Part shown: in pieces, positions 55,786 to 64,000 of the stretch
How positions within the stretch are numbered: position 1 is the first letter of the stretch
How the letters are laid out: every line of letters starts with the position of its first letter
From: an uncultured Psychrobacillus sp.
Lineage (GTDB): Bacteria; Bacillota; Bacilli; Bacillales_A; Planococcaceae
Direction of reading: 5' to 3'
Assembly (NCBI GenBank): GCA_934234185.1
Contig: CAKQHO010000001.1
Coordinates: 1-64,000 of the forward strand
DNA length: 64,000 nucleotides
The notes under the pieces: model-generated
Database searches by the model: none
Told to the model about the DNA's origin: nothing
What the model saw: the letters and a program-made list of their open reading frames with translations, nothing else
Translations under genes and position numbers: made by a program

Positions 55786-56940
55786 TCATTGATTCCTTAG
55801 AATATAGAGTGCTTTATCTAGCATTTGTTTGTTTTTTTCCATAATCTCTAGTTTCCTAGGTATAGGTTCATATAAAGGATTTGGATCCATCCAGGTTGGT
55901 ATAAAAGGAACTGGTGAGTCTGTTTCCCACCGATCAAGCCATGCCTGTGGCAAAGTCTCTTTCGGTATACTTATATCGTTCATTTCCATCCAAAGCATAG
56001 ACCAAGCTCTAGGTACTACTCTCCAAATATCATATCCGCCGCCGCCTACAGCTATCCATCTTCCTTCACAATATTTATGGGCAAGCTCATGAGCAAGCTT
56101 GGGTATTTCCTTATATATATTCATCGTGCCATAAAGATGAGTCAATGGATCGAAATAGTGAGCATCTGCACCATTTTGACTTAAAATTACATCTGGTTTA
56201 AACGATTCTACTATTTCTTTAAAGGCAGTCTGGTAGATTTCTAAAAAAGATTCATCCTCAGTAAATGCGTCTATTGGGAAATTGAAGGAGGTACCATAGC
56301 CTTGACCTGAACCTCTTTCTGTTATGTTTCCTGTTCCTGGGAATAGGTATCTTCCTGTTTCATGAATGGAAATGGTACAAACATTTGGATCCTCGTAAAA
56401 ACTCCATTGAACACCATCCCCATGATGAGCATCTGTGTCTATGTACAATACGCGTGCATTGTATTTTTCTTGCATATATTTAATTGCTACTGAACTATCA
56501 TTATAAACACAAAAACCGGAAGCTCTTCCCTTAAAGCCATGATGAAGCCCACCACCCAAATTGACAGCATGGTTCGCTTTTCCTTCCATGACGTAATCTA
56601 CGGCGGTTAATGTACCACCTACTAGTCTAGCACTTGCCTCGTGCATATTCGGAAAAATAGGAGTATCTTCAGTACCTATTCCGTAACTTTCATAGATAGA
56701 AGAGTCTCCAGTCTCCTTACTTGCTTGCTTTACAACTTCAATGTAATGAGGATCATGTATTAAGCTTAGCTCATCATCCGTGGCAATTCTAGGTGGTACT
56801 ATATCCGATAAAGATAGGGCATTTATTTCCTTCAGCAAGTCAACTGTTAACATTAGTCTCTTTTGATTGAAGGGATGATTGTCTGAAAATTTATACCCTA
56901 ACTGGTTTTCTGAAAAGACAAATACTGCATTTTTTTTCAT
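55786..56940 (-). CDS. acuC: Acetoin utilization protein AcuC (protein deacetylase)
   Basis: Histone-deacetylase-family zinc enzyme, 384 aa, that in B. subtilis deacetylates and reactivates AcsA. Zinc and active-site segments are visible: GGGLHHGFKGRASGFCVYND (the HH pair), YIDTDAHHGDGVQWSFYED, SQNGADAHYFDPLTHL and VGGGGYD. Its ATG overlaps the acuB stop by 4 nt. It is the last gene of acuABC, before a bidirectional terminator shared with ccpA. Confidence 0.95.
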   Translation of the reverse strand: MKKNAVFVFSENQLGYKFSDNHPFNQKRLMLTVDLLKEINALSLSDIVPPRIATDDELSLIHDPHYIEVVKQASKETGDSSIYESYGIGTEDTPIFPNMHEASARLVGGTLTAVDYVMEGKANHAVNLGGGLHHGFKGRASGFCVYNDSSVAIKYMQEKYNARVLYIDTDAHHGDGVQWSFYEDPNVCTISIHETGRYLFPGTGNITERGSGQGYGTSFNFPIDAFTEDESFLEIYQTAFKEIVESFKPDVILSQNGADAHYFDPLTHLYGTMNIYKEIPKLAHELAHKYCEGRWIAVGGGGYDIWRVVPRAWSMLWMEMNDISIPKETLPQAWLDRWETDSPVPFIPTWMDPNPLYEPIPRKLEIMEKNKQMLDKALYILRNQ

Positions 56941-57581
56941 AGAGCTTTTCCTGGGAAGCTAGGCCAAAGAACTTCAAAGCCTTCAGCTTTTAATGCATCT
57001 ACCAGTCGAGTAGGATTCATTGTCTTTATTCGAATTACCAGTATTTTGTTATGTTCATTTTCTTTATCGGGATATACCAGTACGCTTAGTACATTAATCT
57101 TATGTTCGTAAAATAGCTTGGAAACCTCAAATAACACACCTGTCCTATCAGGTACTCGTAATTCTAGCTGCGAGCCTGGCTGATGAACTCCAGTAAGCTC
57201 GATAAACTTATATAGCAAATCGGACTCTGTAATCATTCCGACTAATTTACCTTGACTTGTAATAGGTAGGCAGCCGATGCGATTATCGTAAAAGATGCAT
57301 GCTGTCTCCTCGACAAAGTCTAATGGATGTCCAGTAATAGGATTTTTGGTCATTATTTGCGCTAACGAGTAATTTAAAATTTCTATATCTTGATTTCCTA
57401 GGGATGATGGGGTAGCCTCTTTTAAATCTCGATCTGTCACCACTCCAATTACCTCATTTTGTTCATTAGTTATAGGTATGTGCCTGATCCTCTTCTCCTT
57501 CAAAAGTTGAAGAGCATCCTTAATAGTATTAGATGGAGATAAGGTAGGTACGGATTTATTCATAATCTCTTCTACAAGCAT
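56937..57581 (-). CDS. acuB: Acetoin utilization protein AcuB (CBS-ACT protein)
   Basis: 214-aa protein with two CBS domains (residues 1 to about 135; VEEIMNKSVPTLSPSNTIKD, GVVTDRDLKEATPSS and MITESDLLYKFIEL) and a C-terminal ACT-like domain (LELRVPDRTGVLFEVSKLF). It probably senses adenine nucleotides or an amino acid and regulates the acu system, though its exact role is unproven. The ATG has AAGGAG upstream. It lies between acuA and acuC. Confidence 0.93.
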   Translation of the reverse strand: MLVEEIMNKSVPTLSPSNTIKDALQLLKEKRIRHIPITNEQNEVIGVVTDRDLKEATPSSLGNQDIEILNYSLAQIMTKNPITGHPLDFVEETACIFYDNRIGCLPITSQGKLVGMITESDLLYKFIELTGVHQPGSQLELRVPDRTGVLFEVSKLFYEHKINVLSVLVYPDKENEHNKILVIRIKTMNPTRLVDALKAEGFEVLWPSFPGKAL

Positions 57582-57617
57582 ATTAGCAAACTCCTTTATA
57601 AAGAAAGTTAAGACGTT

Positions 57618-58250
57618 TTAATACATAAAACGGTTCATAAAGCGAAGCTGATCAAACTTTTCAATAGAATCTCTGTCTACTCTTTTTCCTATTTTCGCCA
57701 TTAAGCAATTTGCTGGGTGGGAGCTAATCTCTGGGTCATCAGTTGCATAGTATTCCAATCCACCAGCTTGCATCATCTTTTCCATCATTTTACGATACTC
57801 CCAAACATTAAGGCCTGTGCCTTTTAAATCCCAATGCCAATAATATTCTGTTGTTATTGTAATATAATCTTCCATAGCGTCATCCATCATAGAGACTCGC
57901 AGCAGCTCTTTCCCGACTCCAGTTCCTCTAAACTTAGGAATTACCTCTATGGCCCCAAGCTCTATTAAATTTTCCATATTACCCTGAGACCATCTTTCTA
58001 AAGGATCAGGGTGTAAAAAAGTGCTATAGCCAACAACAGTATCCTCTTCTCGCACAATAATAATTCTGCCTTCTGGCAAATTAGCAATTTCAATTAGGGC
58101 CTTATGCTGTTGTTCAGGAGCACGAAAAGCTACTAGGTCCTCATGGAAAGCTAGGCGAGCAAGCTGTTCTGAAGGAATAGGTCCCTCAACAGTAACAAGG
58201 CCATTTCTAGTCTCCTTTTTAACAGCGTAATATGTTTTTTTGTGTTCCAC
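57618..58250 (-). CDS. acuA: Protein acetyltransferase AcuA
   Basis: GNAT acetyltransferase that in B. subtilis acetylates AcsA on lysine 549 and switches it off. The acetyl-CoA motif region PKFRGTGVGKELL is near residue 118, and TTEYYWHWDLKGTGLNVWEY and SSHPANCLMAKIGKRV are AcuA-specific. The frame is open from 58277, but AGGTGG 7 nt before a GTG at 58250 gives exactly 210 aa, the family length, with VEHKKTYY matching the B. subtilis start. It diverges from acsA. Confidence 0.92.
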   Translation of the reverse strand: MEHKKTYYAVKKETRNGLVTVEGPIPSEQLARLAFHEDLVAFRAPEQQHKALIEIANLPEGRIIIVREEDTVVGYSTFLHPDPLERWSQGNMENLIELGAIEVIPKFRGTGVGKELLRVSMMDDAMEDYITITTEYYWHWDLKGTGLNVWEYRKMMEKMMQAGGLEYYATDDPEISSHPANCLMAKIGKRVDRDSIEKFDQLRFMNRFMY

Positions 58251-58305
58251 AAATTCACCACCTATAAATTGTTCCATTGTCTATCATTATACATGAAACA
58301 GAAGA

Positions 58306-58320
58306 AAGAAAGCGATTTCT
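58306..58320. promoter_or_regulatory. cre-like CcpA operator between acuA and acsA
   Basis: AAGAAAGCGATTTCT matches the cre consensus WTGNAANCGNWNNCW at all fixed positions but one (A instead of T at position 2), and it is nearly palindromic (AGAAAGC/GATTTCT). It lies in the divergent acuA-acsA region, where B. subtilis also has a cre, so CcpA control of both directions is likely. Confidence 0.7.
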
Positions 58321-58422
58321 ATCTAAAATCTAACCGAACATTCAAAAAAGTGAAAACATTGGCATAAGATAAATAGAGTATTGTAGAATAAAAGAGTAAA
58401 GTGATAGAAAGGGTGAATTGGG

Positions 58423-60141
58423 ATGAAAATTGAAATGCTACAAGTAGTCGAAGGGGATTATCAATTAAAGGACTATGACGCTGCATTAGAGAATTTTAAT
58501 TGGAAGGACGTGGAAAATGATTTTTCTTGGTATGAGACTGGGAAAGTCAATATGGCGTACGAAGCCATTGATAGACATGCTGAGTCCGATAAGAAAGACA
58601 AAGTAGCTCTCTATTATCAAGATGCCGATCGAAAAGAATCTTATACTTTTGATGAAATGAAGAATTGGTCAAACAAAGCTGCAAACGTTTACAAAAACAC
58701 CTCTTCTTTAACAAAGGGAGATCGCTTATTCATATTCATGCCAAGGTCTCCAGAGCTCTATTTTGCACTTCTAGGAGCCTTAAAGAATGGACTAATTGTT
58801 GGACCATTGTTTGAAGCATTCATGGAAGGAGCAGTTTATGATCGTTTAATGGATAGTGAAGCAAAAGCAATCGTAACTACTCCAGAACTATTAAATAGAA
58901 TACCATTAGATAAACTTCCGGCTCTTGAAACAGTCTATCTTGTTGGAGAAGATATTAATGAAACAGAAAAGTTTATTGACTTCAACAAAGCTTTAGAAAA
59001 GGCTTCCGATGAATTTGAGATGGTTTGGGTTGATAAAGAAGACGGATTAATTTTACATTATACATCAGGTTCAACTGGCAAACCAAAAGGAATTCTTCAT
59101 GTACATTATGCAATGGTCCATCACTATCAAACAATGAAATGGGTAATGGACATTCGAGAGGAGGATGTATATTGGTGTACAGCTGACCCAGGCTGGGTTA
59201 CAGGAACCTCTTATGGCATATTTGGACCATGGTTGGCAGGAACAACATCCCTGATATTAGGTGGACGTTTTTCTCCGGATGCCTGGTATCAGGCAATTGA
59301 GGACTATAAGATAACAGTATGGTATAGCGCTCCAACTGCTTTTCGTATGCTAATGGGGGCAGGAGAAGGATTTGTGAAAAAGTATGATTTATCTTCTTTG
59401 AGACATGTCCTTTCCGTTGGTGAGCCTTTAAATCCAGAAGTTATTAAATGGGGTATGCAAGTATTTAATAAGCGAATACACGACACATGGTGGATGACTG
59501 AAACCGGAGGTCAAATGATTTGCAACTTTGGTTGCTTACCTATTAAACCAGGCTCTATGGGGAAACCGCTCCCGGGAGTAAAGGCAGCCATTATTGATAA
59601 CAATGGAAATGAGGTTCCTCCATTTACTATGGGAAATCTCGCAATTAAAAAAGGTTGGCCATCTATGATGCGCCAAGTATGGAGAAATAAAGAAAAATTT
59701 GAGTCTTACTTTATCAATGATGAATGGTACTTCTCAGGGGATTCTGCATATATGGATGATGATGGGTACTTCTGGTTCCAGGGGCGTGTAGATGATGTAA
59801 TTATGACTTCTGGAGAGCGTGTGGGACCGTTTGAAGTAGAAAGCAAGCTTATCGAGCATCCTGCCATTTTAGAAGCAGGGGTTATAGGGAAGCCTGACCC
59901 TGTTCGTGGGGAAATCATCAAAGCATTTGTAGCCTTGAACGAGGGATATGAGCCATCGGATGAATTGATTGAGGAAATCCAACAGTTTGTAAAGAAAGGT
60001 CTTGCAGCTCATGCTGCACCTAGGGAGATTGAATTTAAGGATAAGCTTCCTAAAACTAGAAGTGGTAAAATTATGCGCCGTGTTTTAAAGGCATGGGAGC
60101 TTCAATTACCAACTGGTGACCTTTCCACTATGGAAGATTAA
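58423..60141 (+). CDS. acsA: Acetyl-CoA synthetase AcsA
   Basis: ATP-dependent acetate-CoA ligase of the ANL family, 572 aa, exactly the B. subtilis type. A3 motif LHYTSGSTGKPKG, then TADPGWVTGTSYG, DTWWMTETGGQ, YFSGDSAYMDDDGYFWFQGR and PKTRSGKIMRR. The lysine in SGK is residue 549, the known AcuA acetylation site. The ATG follows GAAAGGGTGAATTGGG. It diverges from acuABC, which encodes its acetylating and deacetylating enzymes. Confidence 0.96.
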   Translation: MKIEMLQVVEGDYQLKDYDAALENFNWKDVENDFSWYETGKVNMAYEAIDRHAESDKKDKVALYYQDADRKESYTFDEMKNWSNKAANVYKNTSSLTKGDRLFIFMPRSPELYFALLGALKNGLIVGPLFEAFMEGAVYDRLMDSEAKAIVTTPELLNRIPLDKLPALETVYLVGEDINETEKFIDFNKALEKASDEFEMVWVDKEDGLILHYTSGSTGKPKGILHVHYAMVHHYQTMKWVMDIREEDVYWCTADPGWVTGTSYGIFGPWLAGTTSLILGGRFSPDAWYQAIEDYKITVWYSAPTAFRMLMGAGEGFVKKYDLSSLRHVLSVGEPLNPEVIKWGMQVFNKRIHDTWWMTETGGQMICNFGCLPIKPGSMGKPLPGVKAAIIDNNGNEVPPFTMGNLAIKKGWPSMMRQVWRNKEKFESYFINDEWYFSGDSAYMDDDGYFWFQGRVDDVIMTSGERVGPFEVESKLIEHPAILEAGVIGKPDPVRGEIIKAFVALNEGYEPSDELIEEIQQFVKKGLAAHAAPREIEFKDKLPKTRSGKIMRRVLKAWELQLPTGDLSTMED

Positions 60142-60152
60142 TAGAATGTAAA

Positions 60153-60191
60153 GGGCTAAACTAAGCTGTTCTTAGTTTAGCCCTTTTTTTA
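60153..60191 (+). terminator. Terminator after acsA
   Basis: The perfect 13-bp stem GGGCTAAACTAAG/CTTAGTTTAGCCC with a 5-nt loop and seven T. Confidence 0.9.
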
Positions 60192-60459
60192 AAAGAAGAG
60201 AAACTTATAACTTTTTCTTCCATGTACCCATTGTGAGGGTGCTGGTACAGTGAGGATGTGAGAAAGGGCCTTTCACACCCTGCATTTTTTGTATCTTTTA
60301 TATCCATTGTGCCGCACTTTTCCCAGGTACGGCTTGAGCTCTGCTCACTTTGGGAGCTTCCTTGTATTGTTCCTACAGAAGTCGTTGCCCCCCCATTCTA
60401 ATCTACTTTCCACTTATGATAGCTCCTTGTCTCTTAAGGTCAAATGAGTAACGACTTTG
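60192..60459. other. GC-richer intergenic DNA beside repeat copy 2
   Basis: No ORF is convincing in these 268 bp. The stretch contains GTGAGAAAGGGCCTTTCAC, a short palindrome (60258-60276), and CCGCACTTTTCCCAGGTACGG. Composition is less AT-rich than around it, suggesting that it belongs to a larger repeat or a decayed insertion with copy 2. Confidence 0.5.
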
Positions 60460-60535
60460 ATGACTGAGAGGCTGCCTCCTCGCCGTATTCCATTTGCTTG
60501 TCGGGGCAGAACAGGCGCTTGCGCATTTCTTAATT
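60460..60535 (-). repeat. Dispersed intergenic repeat, copy 2
   Basis: On the minus strand: ATGCGCAAGCGCCTGTTCTG, then CCCCGACAAGCAAATGG, then CGGCGAGGAGGC. It aligns with 18023-18100 over about 70 bp with few changes. It lies between acsA and a lipoprotein gene. Confidence 0.75.
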
Positions 60536-60583
60536 GTAACTTATTTGTCTTGGATTATGTCTAATAAATACAGGGGGGAGAAA

Positions 60584-61138
60584 ATGCGACTTTTTATAAT
60601 TATCATTCTAGGAATGTTATTAAGTGCCTGTGGAACGCAAGAAACGAAGACAGAGGAACCTACTCAACTAGCTTCCAATGATCTTATTAGCTCTAGTGAG
60701 TCTCAAGAGGATAAGTTTACTTTAAGATTGGTAAGTGAAAAAGAACAGTATAAAGTTGGAGAACCATTAAACATTGTTGCAAAGCTAACTTATCATGGAG
60801 AAGAAGATATTACAATAGGTCATGGCGGTTCTTGGGTGGCTTTAAGTACGACCAATTTATCGAAGGGTTATAATTTTGGTTCGGCGATGGATACACCATA
60901 TATATCCAGAGAAATCCAAAGCAAACAAACCATTCGGAAGCTGTACCAATTTTCTGGAGGTACTTATCATGAAGGCATGGGTGGCACGCCTTTTTCAGAA
61001 GAGGAGTTTTTGGAAATGTCAAAAGGAAAATTCCCACCTGGGATTTATAAAATTGAGGCTGCAACTGATTTTGTGATTGAAGGCAATGATAAAAAATATA
61101 GTCTAAAGGGAAAAGTAATTTTTGAGGTGATAGAATAA
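60584..61138 (+). CDS. Uncharacterised lipoprotein with a beta-sandwich-like domain
   Basis: 184-aa lipoprotein: MRLFIIIILGMLLSAC with lipidated Cys16. The mature domain (residues about 45-184) has KEQYKVGEPLNIVAKLTYHG and ends KGKVIFEVIE, a pattern of beta strands like immunoglobulin-type or proteinase-inhibitor-like extracellular domains. I do not recognise the family. The frame is open from 60494, but GGGGGAG before the ATG at 60584 and the signal peptide decide the start. It is convergent with the penicillin-binding protein gene. Confidence 0.8.
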   Translation: MRLFIIIILGMLLSACGTQETKTEEPTQLASNDLISSSESQEDKFTLRLVSEKEQYKVGEPLNIVAKLTYHGEEDITIGHGGSWVALSTTNLSKGYNFGSAMDTPYISREIQSKQTIRKLYQFSGGTYHEGMGGTPFSEEEFLEMSKGKFPPGIYKIEAATDFVIEGNDKKYSLKGKVIFEVIE

Positions 61139-61147
61139 TAAAAATAA

Positions 61148-61192
61148 AAAGAGTATAAATACATTCAATTGAGGAATGTATTTATACTCTTT
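61148..61192. terminator. Bidirectional terminator between the lipoprotein and PBP genes
   Basis: The 19-bp stem 61148-61166 / 61174-61192 (AAAGAGTATAAATACATTC and its complement) with a 7-nt loop; A- and T-rich ends suit both strands. Confidence 0.85.
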
Positions 61193-61206
61193 AAATTATT
61201 TTTGTG

Positions 61207-64000
61207 TTATTCCTCTTCGTCCTCTTCAGGAGGAGGCTCCTCGCCAGGTGGGACATCTGGAGGTGTTTCATCTTCTACTCCGTCGGAATCATCCTCAGGA
61301 GGTGCCTCAGGAGGTGTCACTGGATCTGGGATAAAATCAATATAATTAACTTGGTTGGAGGCACCAGATTGTAAACCAGTAATATCCACTGCAACTACGA
61401 TGAACTGTCCAGACCTTCCTAAGAAATGGCTATTTGCTTCTGCCTCTAATTTTGTGGTAACAAGAGACCAGTTGCCATTTATAACCTCATACACTCTATA
61501 CCCTATAACATCATTGGATGCTGAGTCAGTCCATGTAATAGTTCCATCAGACATGGAAACTGTTACAGGAGCAGGAGGGGTAGAATCTGCTTCAAAAACT
61601 TGCTCAGAAACAACATTACCAGCGAAAGAAGAATTGTTTGGGAATAGCTTACTAGCATCGCCACCGAATCTTCCTAGCATTCTGGTTATAAAGTCTTGAT
61701 TTACACCATGTCCTCCACTCACAACAAACTCGGATGGTGTATTTTCTAATGCCCTATATCTGCTTCCTTTGATAACAACATAGGAAGAGGTAATTAGACT
61801 ATCATCTGGTTCTGTAGGGAGCATAACGTTTTTATTAAATAAGTCAGTTTGTACCAGACCTGCTTGCTGACAGGCCTCGGATGCTGCTAAACCAGAAATA
61901 CCACAGAAAGCAGCTGAAACAACTCCTTCAGGTTGTTTAAACTGGGCAGGGGCATTAATCAAATCTGGATTCACTTCATACATAGCGTTCATCATGTTAG
62001 CCCAGAGTGTGTTAATCCTAGTACTAGGATGCCCATAACGATTATTTAATCGATTTAATGTAATGGTATTATCGTCATATCCAAGCCATACACCCAAAGA
62101 TATATTCGGATTGTATCCGATTAGCCATGAGTCATTGTGATTTTGGGTAGTACCAGTTTTTGCAGCAAAATCAGCTTGGAACTTTAGTTTTGATCCTGCC
62201 ACTTTAGCCGTACCAGCTTTTACGACATCTCTTAGAATATCTGTAGTGATATATGCTGTTTCTGGACTAAAGACATCTACAGATTCTATCTGATGCTCAT
62301 AGATAAGGTTACCATCTACATCCTCAATTTTATCTATCATATAGGCGTCTATAAATTGTCCGCTGTTTGCAAATGTGCCATAAGCGTTTGTAACTTCTTC
62401 TAGAGTAGCTCCAGTATCCATCCCACCAATTGACAGGGACGGGTTAGCATATTCATTAGGACCAATATGGTTAAAGCCCATTTTAGTCATGAAATCCGTA
62501 GGCTTGCGGTCCATGATTAAATCATAAAGACGGATAGTAGAAAGATTTTGAGAAGTAGTCAGTGCTTGTCGAGCTGAGATAATACCTAGCTCCTGTGTAG
62601 CCGTATAGTTTTTCGGTTCCCATTCATTTCCATGGTCGTTGTATACAAACTTGACGTCTACCACCGGACTACCCGCACCTATCACACCATACTCTATTGC
62701 AGGAGCATAGACGAGCAACGGTTTAATTGTAGAGCCCATAGAACGTTTGGCTTGTGTAGCATGGTTCCATTTCTCTAAATTATAATCTCTTCCACCGAGA
62801 AAGGATAAAATTTTTCCGGTAGAGTTTTCAATAACCATGCCTCCAACCTGAACAGGGAAATCTTTTTTGATCATCTCACCAGTCAGTGAGTCCTTTACTT
62901 CACGATCTGTATAAGTTGCCCCATACATATCGAATTCATCTCGAACCTTCAGCATGGTTTCATACATGTCTTTGTTGATAGTAGTATGAATTCGATAACC
63001 TCCTGTGCTTGCTGCACGCTTGGCGATAATTGTATATTTTTCTCTTGTGGTTGCTTCTTTTTCTAAACGTTCTGGATCAACGCCATCCTGCTTAGCAAAT
63101 TCTTTGCTTAAAATTTCTATTACTCTTTTCTCTATTTCAACAGTGAGCCAAGGATACTTCTCCTCTGGTAATTCCTCAGGATCTCTGAAATCTTTCGTTA
63201 TATCATAATTCGAAGCTACATTATATTCTGCTTCCGTTATATAACCAGTTTCTTTCATTCGAAATAGAACTACCTTCATCCGGTCAATACCTGCCTGTAA
63301 AGCCTTGTCTTCCTTTAATTCCCCACCATTTTTAAACGGGGTATACTTAAAGGGTGCTTGTGGAATTCCTGCTATATATGCTGCTTGCGGCAAAGTTAAG
63401 TCCTTTGCTTTTACATTAAATATACCTTGAGCAGCTGTTTCTATCCCGGCGATGTTTCTTCCGTTTGCGTTTCTACCGTAAGGAATGATATTTAAATAAG
63501 CTTCTAGTATCTCGTTTTTATCCATAAATTTTTCTAGACGCATAGCCAGAAGTATTTCCTTTGCTTTTCGTTCATATGAAACTTCATTAGTTAGTATTTG
63601 GTTTTTTATTAACTGCTGTGTTAGCGTGGATCCGCCAGTTTGTGTGTCAGAATTTGTGACATCTTGTAGCAGGCCACGAATAATTGCTTTAGGTACTATT
63701 CCATTATGTACTTGGAAGTATTCATCCTCCGTTGCAAGTACAGCATCTATCACATAGGGTGACACTTCTGATAGCTTTGTTTCCGTACGCTCTAAATCCG
63801 TACGAAGCTTTCCTAAGTAGATATCTCCTGCAAAATAGATTTCGGAGGTTTCTTCATAGTTGAATACGGCATTTCTCATTTCTTCTTTCCCACGAAGTGG
63901 CTCATCCTTAACTAGCGAGGCAAAATATCCGGCTGCTACGGATGCTCCAAATACACCGAGTGCTAACCCGACAACTAAAAAGATTAACCCTAAATTCCAC
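61207..64000 (-). CDS. Class A penicillin-binding protein (PBP1A family), N-terminus cut by window edge
   Basis: Bifunctional peptidoglycan glycosyltransferase and transpeptidase. The frame stays open past the ATG at 63879 to the window end; the extra residues include the membrane anchor LIFLVVGLALGVFGASVAAG, so the true start is outside. The GT51 domain has ATEDEYFQVHNG and GGSTLTQQLIKNQ. The transpeptidase has SMGSTIKP (SxxK), SQN and KTGTTQNH. A fibronectin type III domain (VTVSMSDGTITWTDSAS onward) and a proline/glutamate-rich tail of about 40 residues end it. It is extracytoplasmic, at the membrane. Confidence 0.93.
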   Translation of the reverse strand, partial: WNLGLIFLVVGLALGVFGASVAAGYFASLVKDEPLRGKEEMRNAVFNYEETSEIYFAGDIYLGKLRTDLERTETKLSEVSPYVIDAVLATEDEYFQVHNGIVPKAIIRGLLQDVTNSDTQTGGSTLTQQLIKNQILTNEVSYERKAKEILLAMRLEKFMDKNEILEAYLNIIPYGRNANGRNIAGIETAAQGIFNVKAKDLTLPQAAYIAGIPQAPFKYTPFKNGGELKEDKALQAGIDRMKVVLFRMKETGYITEAEYNVASNYDITKDFRDPEELPEEKYPWLTVEIEKRVIEILSKEFAKQDGVDPERLEKEATTREKYTIIAKRAASTGGYRIHTTINKDMYETMLKVRDEFDMYGATYTDREVKDSLTGEMIKKDFPVQVGGMVIENSTGKILSFLGGRDYNLEKWNHATQAKRSMGSTIKPLLVYAPAIEYGVIGAGSPVVDVKFVYNDHGNEWEPKNYTATQELGIISARQALTTSQNLSTIRLYDLIMDRKPTDFMTKMGFNHIGPNEYANPSLSIGGMDTGATLEEVTNAYGTFANSGQFIDAYMIDKIEDVDGNLIYEHQIESVDVFSPETAYITTDILRDVVKAGTAKVAGSKLKFQADFAAKTGTTQNHNDSWLIGYNPNISLGVWLGYDDNTITLNRLNNRYGHPSTRINTLWANMMNAMYEVNPDLINAPAQFKQPEGVVSAAFCGISGLAASEACQQAGLVQTDLFNKNVMLPTEPDDSLITSSYVVIKGSRYRALENTPSEFVVSGGHGVNQDFITRMLGRFGGDASKLFPNNSSFAGNVVSEQVFEADSTPPAPVTVSMSDGTITWTDSASNDVIGYRVYEVINGNWSLVTTKLEAEANSHFLGRSGQFIVVAVDITGLQSGASNQVNYIDFIPDPVTPPEAPPEDDSDGVEDETPPDVPPGEEPPPEEDEEE

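Noticed and set aside
60494..60583. 30-residue N-terminal extension of the lipoprotein
   Set aside because: It would be coded by repeat DNA; the ATG at 60584 has the ribosome site and signal peptide.
61355..61699. 114-aa ORF antisense to the PBP gene
   Set aside because: Shadow of the proline/serine-rich 3' end of the PBP gene; no start signals.
1..64000. CRISPR array, prophage, insertion sequence or defence island
   Set aside because: No regular spaced repeats, transposase, integrase or phage proteins among the coding frames; the content is syntenic core genome.

Overview
This 64 kb window is a low-GC Firmicute chromosome, most likely from a spore-former of the Bacillaceae/Planococcaceae (Psychrobacillus- or Lysinibacillus-like). 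The basis is gene content and order: men, metK-ytoA-ytpA, bpsAB, ytqAB, leuS, ytfP, ytgP/murJ, pepV-dat, ytlPQR-trmB-ytnP, ytoP, ytpPQR-sftA-murC-ytxGH, aroA-ccpA and acuABC/acsA follow the 'yt' region of Bacillus subtilis closely. The genus is an inference. Shine-Dalgarno sequences are strong throughout, and TTG or GTG starts are common. Almost everything is core metabolism and housekeeping. I see no prophage, insertion sequence, CRISPR array, rRNA or defence island.

Layout. 1-120: tRNA-Glu and terminator. 321-6567: menaquinone genes menF-D-H-B-E, without menC. 6682-8116 (minus): an orphan zinc-binding lipoprotein with a Zur-like operator, then a small membrane-protein gene translationally coupled to yidD. 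8218-13020: dps, a YjfB-like small gene, ytkD, ytmA, two unknowns and an orphan OppA lipoprotein. 13289-18011: pckA, SAM-riboswitch-controlled metK, a gamma carbonic anhydrase-like gene and a YtpA homologue that lacks its nucleophile serine. 18207-21407 (minus): type III polyketide synthase with its O-methyltransferase, then the mnmL/mnmM pair for wobble-uridine modification. 21528-26921: MFS transporter, scoAB and a Leu T-box with leuS. 27351-30877 (minus): trpEG under a Trp T-box, and ytfP. 30982-40216: murJ, a pseudouridine synthase, ytzE, pepV, dat, thpR, ytlQ, ytlR, trmB and ytnP. 40616-51074: lipoproteins, two hydrolases, ytpPQR, sftA, murC and ytxGH. 51186-53318 (minus): a long FtsA-like ATPase. 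53483-60141: aroA, ccpA and the divergent acuABC/acsA acetate module with a cre-like site. 60584-64000: a lipoprotein and a class A penicillin-binding protein cut by the window edge.

The genes form a few working groups. Chorismate metabolism appears as aroA for supply, with menFDHBE and trpEG as two outlets. Carbon catabolite control appears as ccpA plus acsA/acuABC and pckA. Wall synthesis is represented by murJ, murC, dat and the penicillin-binding protein. RNA-level regulation is visible at metK (S-box), leuS (T-box, CTC specifier) and trpE (T-box, TGG specifier).

Most worth a second look: the serine-less YtpA; the FtsA-like protein at the place where B. subtilis carries ytxJ; the orphan trpEG with its own Trp T-box; the palindrome over the murC promoter; the dispersed roughly 70-bp repeat; and three small membrane-type ORFs. 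I found no clearly new multi-gene system.
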